From contig JABDRK010000399.1 of assembly GCA_013041785.1 (NCBI GenBank), positions 1 through 5,337 on the forward strand: a stretch of DNA of 5,337 bases, written 5' to 3'. The notes below the pieces were generated by a model. It ran no database searches. It was not told the origin of the DNA and saw only the letters and a list, made by a program, of their open reading frames with translations. The translations under genes were made by a program, and so were the position numbers. Of the stretch, positions 1 through 5,337 are shown piece by piece (position 1 is the stretch's first letter; every line of letters begins with the position of its first letter). Source of the stretch: Eudoraea sp. Its GTDB lineage: Bacteria > Bacteroidota > Bacteroidia > Flavobacteriales > Flavobacteriaceae.

Positions 1-2052
1 GTTCCTATCCGGGCACAGCGTGTTGATATTTATTTATCGCTAGACGGAGGGGTAAGTTTTCCAATTCTTTTGGTAGAAGATGCACCAAATGACGGGGAGC
101 AGGATGTACTCCTGCCTGGAACGGAAACACAGAGCGGACGTTTTATGGTCAAGGCTTCGAACAATATATTTTTCGCGGTGAACAGCAGTGATTTTGCAAT
201 TGCAGCATCTGAAATTGTCATGGATTTTGATGCCCTCGATTATGAGGTTTGTCAGCCTAATGATCTTATTATTCCCTTTGAATATGAAACCTATCTCGGT
301 TTTGCGGAGGAAGTGACCTTTTCGGCCCCGGATGCCCCTCCTGGACTCGGGGTTGTGTTCAGCCCGGCTACCACCACAGCAGCAACACCGGTAACCGTTA
401 CCTTTTCGAATACTTCAGGGGTAACTATTGACAATTACCCCATAACGATTACGGCCACCGGTAACAGCCTGACCAAGGTAGTACCCCTGGATCTGCTCAT
501 TTTCAATAATTCGTTTGCAGACGTTCCGCTATCCTTTCCTACTGATGGTGCTTTAGACATAGGTTTACGTCCGACGTTGCAGTGGGAGGAAAATTCGGCC
601 TACACTTCATATCAGGTTGAAATTGCAACAGATACGGCTTTTAGTAATGTTGTGGATGTGGGAAACGTTATTTTCAACCAATTTTCACCCAGGAGATTGC
701 TGGAGAACACTACTTATTTTTGGAGGGTTAAACCCGTGAATCCGTGTGGGGAAGGCACCTTTTCGCCTGCCTTTAGCTTTACTACCGTTCAGCTTGATTG
801 TAAAACCCGTGATTCACAGAATTTACCCCTTTCCATATCATCTACAGGAACCCCTGTTGTAACCGCACAAATAACGCTATTTGATGACCTTCCGATTGCC
901 GATGTCAATGTGATCCTTGATATTGAACACTCCTTTTTATCCGATTTGATCATTAAGCTGATATCGCCAGCGGGTACGTCCGTTATCCTGGCCGCCAATT
1001 CATGTGGGGGAGCACAGGATATCAATGCGATTTTTGACGATGATGGCCCTGCATTTAGTTGTGGCAGCAATCCGGGTATTTCCGGAACCGTAAACCCGCT
1101 GGGGTCGCTTGCCTCCTTCAATGGGGAAAGCACTCTGGGAACCTGGACCCTGGAGGTCAGTGATACTGCGCCGGCTGATGGCGGCCTGATCAACAGATTT
1201 TCACTGGAAATCTGTGCCGAAGGTCAATACAGGCCCGATGATGACAACGATGGTGTTTTTGATGACACGGATGACCTTTGTCTGGGCACCCCTCCAGGGA
1301 TTGAGGTCAATGCAGACGGATGTCCTGTTTATCGATTTGCCCAAGACAACTTTTCCCTTTCCATAACCAGTGAGTCCTGCAGAGGGAATAACGATGGAGG
1401 CATTGAGTTAGCCCCAATAGCGATCCTGGATTATAGCGTGAATGTAACCGGACCTGGCACAAACTTAAACGAAAATTTTACCAGCGGATACACCCTCTCA
1501 AACCTGAGTGCAGGCACCTATGAACTCTGTATTAGTGGAACCGATGGCGCAGTAACCTATGAAACCGTATGTTTTGAGGCTGTGATTACTGAACCGGATC
1601 CGCTTGATGTTAATGCCGTCCTTTCTGCGGATGGGTCTGAACTAACCTTAAACCTTTCAGGGTCATCCCTGTACAATATTGAATTAAATGGGTTGCTTAC
1701 CCAGACTACGGAAAACACCATAACCCTGGATTTGGACAAGGGACCCAATACCCTTAGGGTAAGTACAAATTTACCATGCCAAGGCATTTTTGACGAAACC
1801 TATTTCAACGGAGACAGCGCCATACTATTTCCGAATCCTACAGTGAATGAGTTTAGTATTGCCATGAAACAGCTGCCAACCGGTCTGGACGTATATGTGT
1901 ATGACATACAGGGAAGGTTGTTCAGGCAATACCGAAATATAGGTGAAGGTTCTGAATATAAGATAGATACGAGCGATTGGCCCAGCGGAATGTATTTTAT
2001 AAATTTGAAAGGCAAATCCTTAAATGAGACCCGTAAATTGATAAAGCGATGA
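1..2052 (+). CDS. C-terminal part of a secreted multidomain T9SS protein, probably of the flavobacterial reprolysin-like metallopeptidase family (5' end outside window)
   Basis: The reading frame is open from base 1, so this is the last 683 residues of a longer protein; the TTG at 70 is only an internal codon. Numbering from the first codon, residues 1-68 form a beta-sandwich module (SLDGG...SFP, then NDG, then NIFF). A second sandwich lies at about 80-165 and a fibronectin III-like module at 176-265 (TYFWRVKP). A proprotein-convertase P domain spans about 267-407 (SDLIIKLISPAGT, LGTWTLEVSD). A thrombospondin type 3-like calcium motif lies at 413-442 (DDDNDGVFDDTDD...GCP) and an adhesin-like repeat with paired cysteines at about 450-532. 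A T9SS type A sorting domain starts at LFPNP (609) and runs to the end (SGMYFI, then terminal KLIKR). Type A domains direct export through the outer membrane and are then removed. This module order is familiar from M12B-like secreted flavobacterial proteases, but the zinc site is not in view, so protease activity is inference. The stop codon overlaps the next start (ATGA). Confidence 0.88.
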   Translation, partial: VPIRAQRVDIYLSLDGGVSFPILLVEDAPNDGEQDVLLPGTETQSGRFMVKASNNIFFAVNSSDFAIAASEIVMDFDALDYEVCQPNDLIIPFEYETYLGFAEEVTFSAPDAPPGLGVVFSPATTTAATPVTVTFSNTSGVTIDNYPITITATGNSLTKVVPLDLLIFNNSFADVPLSFPTDGALDIGLRPTLQWEENSAYTSYQVEIATDTAFSNVVDVGNVIFNQFSPRRLLENTTYFWRVKPVNPCGEGTFSPAFSFTTVQLDCKTRDSQNLPLSISSTGTPVVTAQITLFDDLPIADVNVILDIEHSFLSDLIIKLISPAGTSVILAANSCGGAQDINAIFDDDGPAFSCGSNPGISGTVNPLGSLASFNGESTLGTWTLEVSDTAPADGGLINRFSLEICAEGQYRPDDDNDGVFDDTDDLCLGTPPGIEVNADGCPVYRFAQDNFSLSITSESCRGNNDGGIELAPIAILDYSVNVTGPGTNLNENFTSGYTLSNLSAGTYELCISGTDGAVTYETVCFEAVITEPDPLDVNAVLSADGSELTLNLSGSSLYNIELNGLLTQTTENTITLDLDKGPNTLRVSTNLPCQGIFDETYFNGDSAILFPNPTVNEFSIAMKQLPTGLDVYVYDIQGRLFRQYRNIGEGSEYKIDTSDWPSGMYFINLKGKSLNETRKLIKR

Positions 2053-2728
2053 GAAAAATTATCCTCTTTTGTATTGGGGTACTCCTCTTGGGTTGCAGTA
2101 AAGATTCGCCGCCTAAGGGCCCTGAAGCCGCCCTGCTCACCTTTCCCGAACGTAATTCGGAATGCACTACGGGGACCGATCTGAATGCTGTTACCAGCCA
2201 GGTAGAGTTTCGCTGGCAAACGGCAAAATTTACAGATACCTACGAATTACGGGTAACCAATGTCAATTCCGGGGTTTCACAAACAGTTACTACAGCTGCA
2301 CTCTCGGCACGCTTGCCACTTGAAAAAGGTGCGCTGCATCGCTGGAATGTTCTCACTCGCAATGAAAAGACGGAGGTAGTTGCTACAAGTGATACCTGGC
2401 AATTTTACAATGCGGTACTGAAACCAGTTATGCGCCCTTCCCGGCCGAAATAGTTAGTCCCGAATCAGGAGCATCTGTGATCCGGGATATCAATAATGAA
2501 ATCACACTGCAATGGATTGGGGCTGATGTGGATAATGACATCGCCGGATACGAGATTTATATGGACACCACCAATCCACCAGCCACGATTGTTGGGAGCC
2601 CATCGGTGAGTATAAATTCCATACAGGTTACAGCAGCGTCCGATTCCGTTTATTACTGGAAGGTAATTACCCGTGACCGCGAGGGTAATACTTCAGATTC
2701 CGGGATATTTAGTTTCAGGGCTTTATAA
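2049..2728 (+). pseudogene. Frameshifted two-domain fibronectin III-like lipoprotein gene
   Basis: The first part (2049-2453) starts with a lipoprotein signal peptide: MRKII, a hydrophobic run, then LLLGC with the lipidated cysteine at residue 16. Ser-Lys-Asp follows, resembling the export signal of surface-exposed Bacteroidota lipoproteins. A fibronectin III-like domain covers about residues 27-122 (VEFRWQTAKFTDTYELRV ... HRWNVLTRNE). After FYNA the frame runs into 12 unrelated residues and a TAG at 2451. Reading continues in the -1 frame from about 2414 as GTETSYAPFPAEIVSPESGA and then a second fibronectin III-like domain (ITLQWIGADVDNDIAGYEIY ... YYWKVITRDREGNTSDSG) to the TAA at 2726. Adding one base (for example a G at 2414/2415) restores an unbroken 226-residue protein, so this is one gene, not two. 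The start overlaps the upstream stop (ATGA), implying translational coupling with the T9SS protein. Function is unknown; a role on the cell surface with the neighbouring secreted protein is inference. The shift may be a true mutation or a sequence error. Confidence 0.85.
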
Positions 2729-2732
2729 GATT

Positions 2733-3365
2733 TCAGGTACCGTTGAATTGGTTCATGGTAATTTTCACTCCAGAAAGAATAAAGGAAGGGATCAATTTCG
2801 AAATACGTTCAAAGCGCTCAGGCAGGGCTTGTTTTTCCTCGTCTCCCCATTTTCCCAAAACATAGTCCACCTGTTGCCCTTTGCCAAAATCGGCACCTAC
2901 GCCAAAGCGCAAGCGGTTGTATTGGGTGGTCTGCAAAAAGTGTTGTACATCTTTAAGGCCATTGTGCCCGCCATCGCTTCCCTTGGTTTTGAGTCGGAGC
3001 GTTCCAAAGGGGAGGTTGATATCGTCTGTAATGATGAGCAGATTTTCCTGGGGAATTTTTTCCTTTTCCATCCAGTATTTTACCGCTTTCCCACTGCGGT
3101 TCATAAAAGTAGCCGGTTTGAGGCATAAAACGCTTCTGCCTTTAACCTTAAAAGTCCCTACTGCGCCTAATTTTGCCGTTTCGAAGGAGAAATCCATTTT
3201 CTCGGCCAGGGCATCCAGGATTTGAAACCCGACGTTATGACGCGTGCCTGCATATTCCGCCCCTATATTCCCCAAGCCTACCAGTAAAAATTTTTTCATC
3301 GCCTCTTCTTCGTCTAAGATGTCGGACTGTTTCCCAAAATATCGTTTAAAAAACCGCAATAACAT
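2733..3365 (-). CDS. pth: Peptidyl-tRNA hydrolase
   Basis: Cleaves the ester bond between tRNA and peptide in peptidyl-tRNAs that drop off the ribosome, recycling tRNA in the cytoplasm. Counting from the inner MKKF start (3299), the family motifs are clear: VGLGNIG with Asn11, TRHNVGF with catalytic His21, KPATFMNRSG with Met66, TDDINLPFG with Asp92, and KGSDGGHNGL with Asn113. These correspond to E. coli Asn10, His20, Met67, Asp93 and Asn114. The inner start gives 188 residues, the usual bacterial size. The start at 3363-3365 gives 210 residues with a basic, aromatic leader (MLLRFFKRYFGKQ). I recall similar leaders in flavobacterial Pth proteins, so I chose it, with low certainty; a purine-rich GAAGAAGAGG just before 3299 favours the inner start. 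The two longer in-frame starts (3386, 3422) lie in or before the terminator hairpin and are unlikely. Last gene of the prs-rplY-pth run; its stop is 4 bases from the convergent lipoprotein gene's stop. Confidence 0.95.
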   Translation of the reverse strand: MLLRFFKRYFGKQSDILDEEEAMKKFLLVGLGNIGAEYAGTRHNVGFQILDALAEKMDFSFETAKLGAVGTFKVKGRSVLCLKPATFMNRSGKAVKYWMEKEKIPQENLLIITDDINLPFGTLRLKTKGSDGGHNGLKDVQHFLQTTQYNRLRFGVGADFGKGQQVDYVLGKWGDEEKQALPERFERISKLIPSFILSGVKITMNQFNGT

Positions 3366-3370
3366 GCCAT

Positions 3371-3415
3371 AAAAATACAAAAGCATCCCCGAAGCCCTAT
3401 GCCACGAGGATGCTT
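3371..3415 (-). terminator. Intrinsic terminator or attenuator between rplY and pth
   Basis: Read on the - strand, AAGCATCCTCG (3415-3405) pairs with CGGGGATGCTT (3391-3381) as an 11-bp stem with one G-T pair and a 13-base loop, followed at once by TTGTATTTTT (3380-3371). This is the form of a rho-independent terminator. It begins 19 bases after the rplY stop and ends 5 bases before the chosen pth start. It should end many prs-rplY transcripts, leaving pth to read-through or a promoter of its own. On the + strand the hairpin has no T tract, so it works in one direction. Confidence 0.75.
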
Positions 3416-3434
3416 GATTCATTATAGGGTTATG

Positions 3435-4097
3435 TTATTCGTTGCTTTCTGCAGGTGCTTCTGCTCCTTCAGCTGCAGGAGCCTCTGCTCCTTCGGCAGC
3501 AACTTCACCTTCTTCTAATTCTTCTTCCTCTTCCTCTTCAACTACGATTGCGGCACGTGCTGTTTTAACCTGTACCACAACACTGGAATCGTTGTGAAGA
3601 ATGGCAAAGTCGTCTTGTTTAAGAGTCTCCACTGTGATATTGTCTCCAATTTTCAATATGGAAATATCCACATCGAAGAAATCGGGAAGATTATCAGGTA
3701 ATGCCTTAATCGTAAGCTTACGCCTTCTGAAAAGCAGTCTTCCTCCGTTTCGTACGCCTGGGGAACTTCCCTGAAGCCTAACCGGAATATCCATGTTAAC
3801 CTCTTTGTCCTTGAACAACTGGTAAAAGTCGATATGCAGAATTTTATCCGTTACCGGGTGGAATTGGATATCCTGCATTACCGCTTTGATCTTTTCTCCC
3901 CCTTCAAAATCAACCACAACAGTGTGGGCATTTGGGGTGTACACTAAATTTTTGAATGCGATTTCATCCGCTGAAAAGTGTAATGGTTTATCCCCCCCGT
4001 AGATCACGCAAGGGACCTTTCCAGCATTACGTAGGGCCTTCGTAGCCTTCTTGCCCACGCTTTCTCTTTCTGATCCTTTGATTGTAATTGATTTCAT
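3435..4097 (-). CDS. rplY: 50S ribosomal protein L25/general stress protein Ctc (bL25, two-domain type)
   Basis: A 220-residue ribosomal protein that binds 5S rRNA in the central protuberance of the large subunit. The N-terminal L25 domain (about 1-92) carries the typical [20 protein letters not shown] stretch, the YGG turn at 33-35 and the HIDFYQL signature at 88-94. The C-terminal TL5/CTC beta domain covers about 98-183 ([34 protein letters not shown]). Residues 187-220 form a low-complexity acidic tail: seven glutamates, then an Ala/Glu/Pro-rich segment with an 8-residue unit (AEGAEAPA) present twice. Such tails are common in Bacteroidota bL25 and are probably disordered. The ATG at 4095-4097 is 26 bases after the prs stop, with an AT-rich gap and no clear Shine-Dalgarno sequence, as is usual in this phylum. 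It is probably transcribed with prs. Confidence 0.96.
   Translation of the reverse strand: MKSITIKGSERESVGKKATKALRNAGKVPCVIYGGDKPLHFSADEIAFKNLVYTPNAHTVVVDFEGGEKIKAVMQDIQFHPVTDKILHIDFYQLFKDKEVNMDIPVRLQGSSPGVRNGGRLLFRRRKLTIKALPDNLPDFFDVDISILKIGDNITVETLKQDDFAILHNDSSVVVQVKTARAAIVVEEEEEEELEEGEVAAEGAEAPAAEGAEAPAESNE
3451..3498 (-). repeat. Two 24-bp tandem units coding for the rplY acidic tail repeat
   Basis: Bases 3451-3474 and 3475-3498 match at 20 of 24 positions by direct comparison and are in frame. Together they encode two copies of an Ala-Glu-Gly-Ala-Glu-Ala-Pro-Ala unit in the bL25 tail. The pattern fits a simple in-frame tandem duplication in a low-complexity region. Confidence 0.75.
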
Positions 4098-4123
4098 TGT
4101 GTGTTATATAACTATTTATTGAA

Positions 4124-5065
4124 TTACATAAGAAATTTGGATGCAATGGAGGTGTTGTTATGTACCCGATGCATTACATCTGCGAACAAATCTGCACAAC
4201 TCAACACCTTTATCTTATCGCTTTTCGGCTTAATGGGTATTGAGTCTGTGATGATGAGTTCCAACAATTCTGAATTTTCTATTTTTTCATAAGCATTTCC
4301 GGAGAGTAATGCATGGGTGGTGATAGCGCGCACGCTTTTGGCTCCGCGTTCCATCATCAGATCGGCTGCTTTGGTAAGCGTTCCGGCTGTGTCCACCAGG
4401 TCATCTACCAGCACTACATTTTTTCCTTCCACATCCCCGATTAGTTCCATATGGGAAATTACATTGGCTTTTGCCCGTTGTTTGTAACAGATCACTACGT
4501 CACATCCCAGTGCTTTGGAATAGGCATAAGCCCTTTTGGAGCCCCCCATATCAGGAGATGCGATAGTCAGATCGTCCAGGCCAAGGCTTTTCAGATAGGG
4601 TAGAAAAAGGGTAGAAGCATAGAGGTGGTCTACGGGTTTTTCAAAGAATCTCTGTATCTGATCTGCATGCAGGTCCATAGTAATAATCCGTGTGGCACCT
4701 GCAGCTTCGAGCATTTTAGCAATAAGTTTTGCGGCAATTGGGACACGGGGTTTGTCCTTTCGGTCTTGTCGGGCCCATCCGTAATAGGGGATTACCGCAG
4801 TAATATGCCGTGCTGAGGCTCTTTTGGCAGCATCCAGCATCAGCAGCATTTCCATTAGATTTTCAGAGCTGGGATTTGTAGAGCCAATAACAAATATCCG
4901 TGTACCTCTTATGGATTCTTCGAATGAAGGCTGAAATTCCCCATCACTAAATCTGGAGAAATGGATATTTCCTAACTCCATACCGTAAGAATCGGCGATT
5001 TTTTTCCCGAGTTCGCTGCTTTGTGTGCAGGCGAAAATCTTTGGTTCTGGAACTTGATAAGCCAT
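4124..5065 (-). CDS. prs: Ribose-phosphate pyrophosphokinase (class I PRPP synthetase)
   Basis: Transfers pyrophosphate from ATP to ribose 5-phosphate, making PRPP for purine, pyrimidine, NAD, histidine and tryptophan synthesis in the cytoplasm. At 313 residues it has the normal length. Visible motifs: FSDGE at 39-43 (regulatory/oligomer loop region); RQDRKDKPRVPIAAKL at 99-114 (ATP-binding region); DLHADQIQRFF at 131-141, with the metal-binding histidine at 133; SPDMGGSKRA at 170-179; YKQR at 194-197, holding the flexible-loop Lys195 and Arg197; and the PRPP-binding loop VVLVDDLVDTAGTL at 217-230. The usual Gly of QIQGFF is Arg139 here, outside the core catalytic residues. The ATG at 5063-5065 gives an N-terminus (EPKIFACT) like other flavobacterial Prs proteins. 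First gene of the prs-rplY-pth run, with a candidate promoter about 50-80 bases upstream. Confidence 0.97.
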   Translation of the reverse strand: MAYQVPEPKIFACTQSSELGKKIADSYGMELGNIHFSRFSDGEFQPSFEESIRGTRIFVIGSTNPSSENLMEMLLMLDAAKRASARHITAVIPYYGWARQDRKDKPRVPIAAKLIAKMLEAAGATRIITMDLHADQIQRFFEKPVDHLYASTLFLPYLKSLGLDDLTIASPDMGGSKRAYAYSKALGCDVVICYKQRAKANVISHMELIGDVEGKNVVLVDDLVDTAGTLTKAADLMMERGAKSVRAITTHALLSGNAYEKIENSELLELIITDSIPIKPKSDKIKVLSCADLFADVMHRVHNNTSIASKFLM

Positions 5066-5117
5066 ACGTAACTGCTTGTTGTTTAGTTTCCTGGCAACCC
5101 TCTATTTTAGGGAGGTG

Positions 5118-5147
5118 CAAATTTAAACATTTATTTGGGTTGCTAAA
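5118..5147 (-). promoter_or_regulatory. Candidate Bacteroidota promoter for prs-rplY(-pth)
   Basis: On the - strand TAAATTTG (5125-5118) fits the Bacteroidota -7 box TAnnTTTG exactly. Eighteen bases upstream is TTTA (5147-5144), a 3-of-4 match to the -33 box TTTG. Transcription would start near 5110, giving a leader of about 45 bases before prs. Position and spacing are right; activity is inferred. Confidence 0.55.
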
Positions 5148-5167
5148 GGATAAAACTGAAATTTTAA

Positions 5168-5198
5168 TTTTACAAATGGGGAGGATTTTATAGCTTTG
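5168..5198 (+). promoter_or_regulatory. Candidate promoter for the tRNA-Leu transcript
   Basis: TAGCTTTG (5191-5198) fits the Bacteroidota -7 box TAnnTTTG exactly. TTTT at 5168-5171, 19 bases upstream, is a weak -33 box. The start of transcription would be near 5203-5207, just before the tRNA-like fragment, so the primary transcript would carry that fragment and the palindrome as a leader of about 75 bases ahead of tRNA-Leu. The promoter is divergent from that of prs. Confidence 0.5.
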
Positions 5199-5205
5199 CA
5201 GACCG

Positions 5206-5254
5206 TTTGCCTCGGTGGCGGTCCCGATAGTTATCGGGAGGCAGGCGTGCTGGA
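5206..5254 (+). pseudogene. Degenerate 5' fragment of tRNA-Leu(CAA) interrupted by a palindrome
   Basis: Bases 5206-5221 (TTTGCCTCGGTGGCGG) are identical to 5279-5294, which covers the three bases before the real tRNA-Leu, its acceptor 5' strand and the start of its D arm. After an 18-base palindrome, 5240-5254 (GGCAGGCGTGCTGGA) matches 5299-5313 (GGTAGACGCGCTGGA) at 12 of 15 positions, and all three differences are transitions. The homology therefore covers tRNA from base 1 to the end of the 5' anticodon strand. The anticodon loop and everything 3' of it are absent, so no functional tRNA can form. It probably arose by partial duplication followed by decay. Confidence 0.7.
5222..5239. repeat. 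18-bp palindromic element inside the tRNA-Leu-like fragment
   Basis: TCCCGATAGTTATCGGGA is an inverted repeat with 8-base arms and a GT centre; as RNA it would make a 7-bp stem with a four-base AGTT loop. It replaces exactly the four bases AATT found at 5295-5298 in the intact tRNA gene. Palindromes of the CCCGATAG...TATCGGG kind are, as far as I recall, frequent between genes in flavobacteria, which would make it a REP-like unit; only one copy is seen here. No T tract follows, so it is not a normal intrinsic terminator. Confidence 0.75.
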
Positions 5255-5281
5255 GAACTGAATGTTGAAATATTGTTATTT

Positions 5282-5337
5282 GCCTCGGTGGCGGAATTGG
5301 TAGACGCGCTGGATTCAAAATCCAGTGGTAGCAATAC
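5282..5337 (+). tRNA. tRNA-Leu(CAA), 3' end beyond the window
   Basis: The acceptor 5' strand GCCTCGG (5282-5288) is followed by TG and a D arm (GCGG AATTGGTAGA CGC). The anticodon stem CTGGA (5309-5313) pairs with TCCAG (5321-5325) around the 7-base loop TTCAAAA, placing anticodon CAA at 5316-5318, which reads the leucine codon UUG. The sequence after the stem (TGGTAGCAATAC) fits the start of the long variable arm of a class II tRNA. The TGGCGGAATTGGTAGACGC D-arm region is characteristic of bacterial tRNA-Leu. The T arm and 3' acceptor strand are outside the window. Confidence 0.93.

Noticed and set aside
789..2219. Open frames on the - strand across the T9SS and lipoprotein genes
   Set aside because: They are antisense to clear protein-coding sequence, with no recognisable motifs, and are shadows.
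2405..2456. Programmed -1 ribosomal frameshift in the lipoprotein gene
   Set aside because: The frames overlap at 2393-2453 but I see no slippery heptamer of the X XXY YYZ type and no clear downstream stem. A single-base deletion explains the data more simply.
2477..2728. Separate small gene starting at GTG 2477
   Set aside because: Its frame carries conserved-looking coding sequence upstream of 2477 back to about 2414, and its content is the second half of the lipoprotein.
2739..2765. Hairpin ACCGT/ATGGT followed by AATTTT as a terminator for the lipoprotein unit
   Set aside because: Only about five pairs, one of them G-T, and a short T run; too weak to call.
3366..3422. Longest pth frame starting at 3422
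   Set aside because: The extra codons fall in the terminator hairpin and T tract and do not resemble Pth.
2673..4816. Open frames on the + strand across pth, rplY and prs, and the - strand frame at 4947-5318
   Set aside because: They overlap well-supported genes in other frames; the 4947-5318 frame also runs through the promoter region and tRNA, and its product shows no family features.
5206..5294. Attachment-site pair of an integrated element
   Set aside because: The two 16-base copies are only 73 bases apart, with no integrase or cargo between them, so no element is present here; at most it is a scar.
1..5337. CRISPR array, insertion sequence, prophage or defence system
   Set aside because: No regularly spaced repeats, transposase, integrase or phage-like proteins were seen on either strand.

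Overview
The window comes from a member of the Bacteroidota, most likely the family Flavobacteriaceae. The support is a type IX secretion system (T9SS) type A sorting domain with its 'LFPNP' start, a lipoprotein with the Bacteroidota-style Cys-Ser-Lys-Asp start, promoter boxes of the TAnnTTTG type, the gene order prs-rplY-pth, and the protein sequences themselves. The genus cannot be fixed from the sequence alone.

Left part (1-2728, + strand): a two-gene unit for envelope and secreted proteins. The first gene is cut by the window start. It encodes the C-terminal 683 residues of a large secreted protein with beta-sandwich and fibronectin-like modules, a proprotein-convertase P domain, a calcium-binding thrombospondin type 3-like stretch, an adhesin-like repeat and a T9SS sorting domain. 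The order of modules matches flavobacterial reprolysin-like (M12B) metallopeptidases, but the catalytic domain would lie upstream and is not seen. It overlaps by ATGA with a small two-domain lipoprotein gene, which is broken by an apparent 1-base deletion near 2414.

Middle part (2733-5065, - strand): a housekeeping unit read right to left. prs (PRPP synthetase) is followed after 26 bases by rplY (ribosomal protein bL25, CTC/TL5 type) and then pth (peptidyl-tRNA hydrolase). PRPP feeds nucleotide synthesis, while bL25 and Pth serve the ribosome and tRNA recycling. A strong hairpin with a T-rich tail sits between rplY and pth, so pth is probably expressed at a lower level or separately. The lipoprotein gene and pth converge with only 4 bases between their stop codons.

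Right part (5066-5337): a 216-base divergent intergenic region with one candidate promoter for prs (- strand) and one for a tRNA-Leu(CAA) gene (+ strand), the latter cut by the window end. Between the + promoter and the tRNA lies the most unusual item in the window: a degenerate copy of the 5' part of the same tRNA-Leu, in which the four D-loop bases AATT are replaced by an 18-base palindrome. I found no phage, CRISPR array, insertion sequence or defence system here; most of the window is ordinary core genome.
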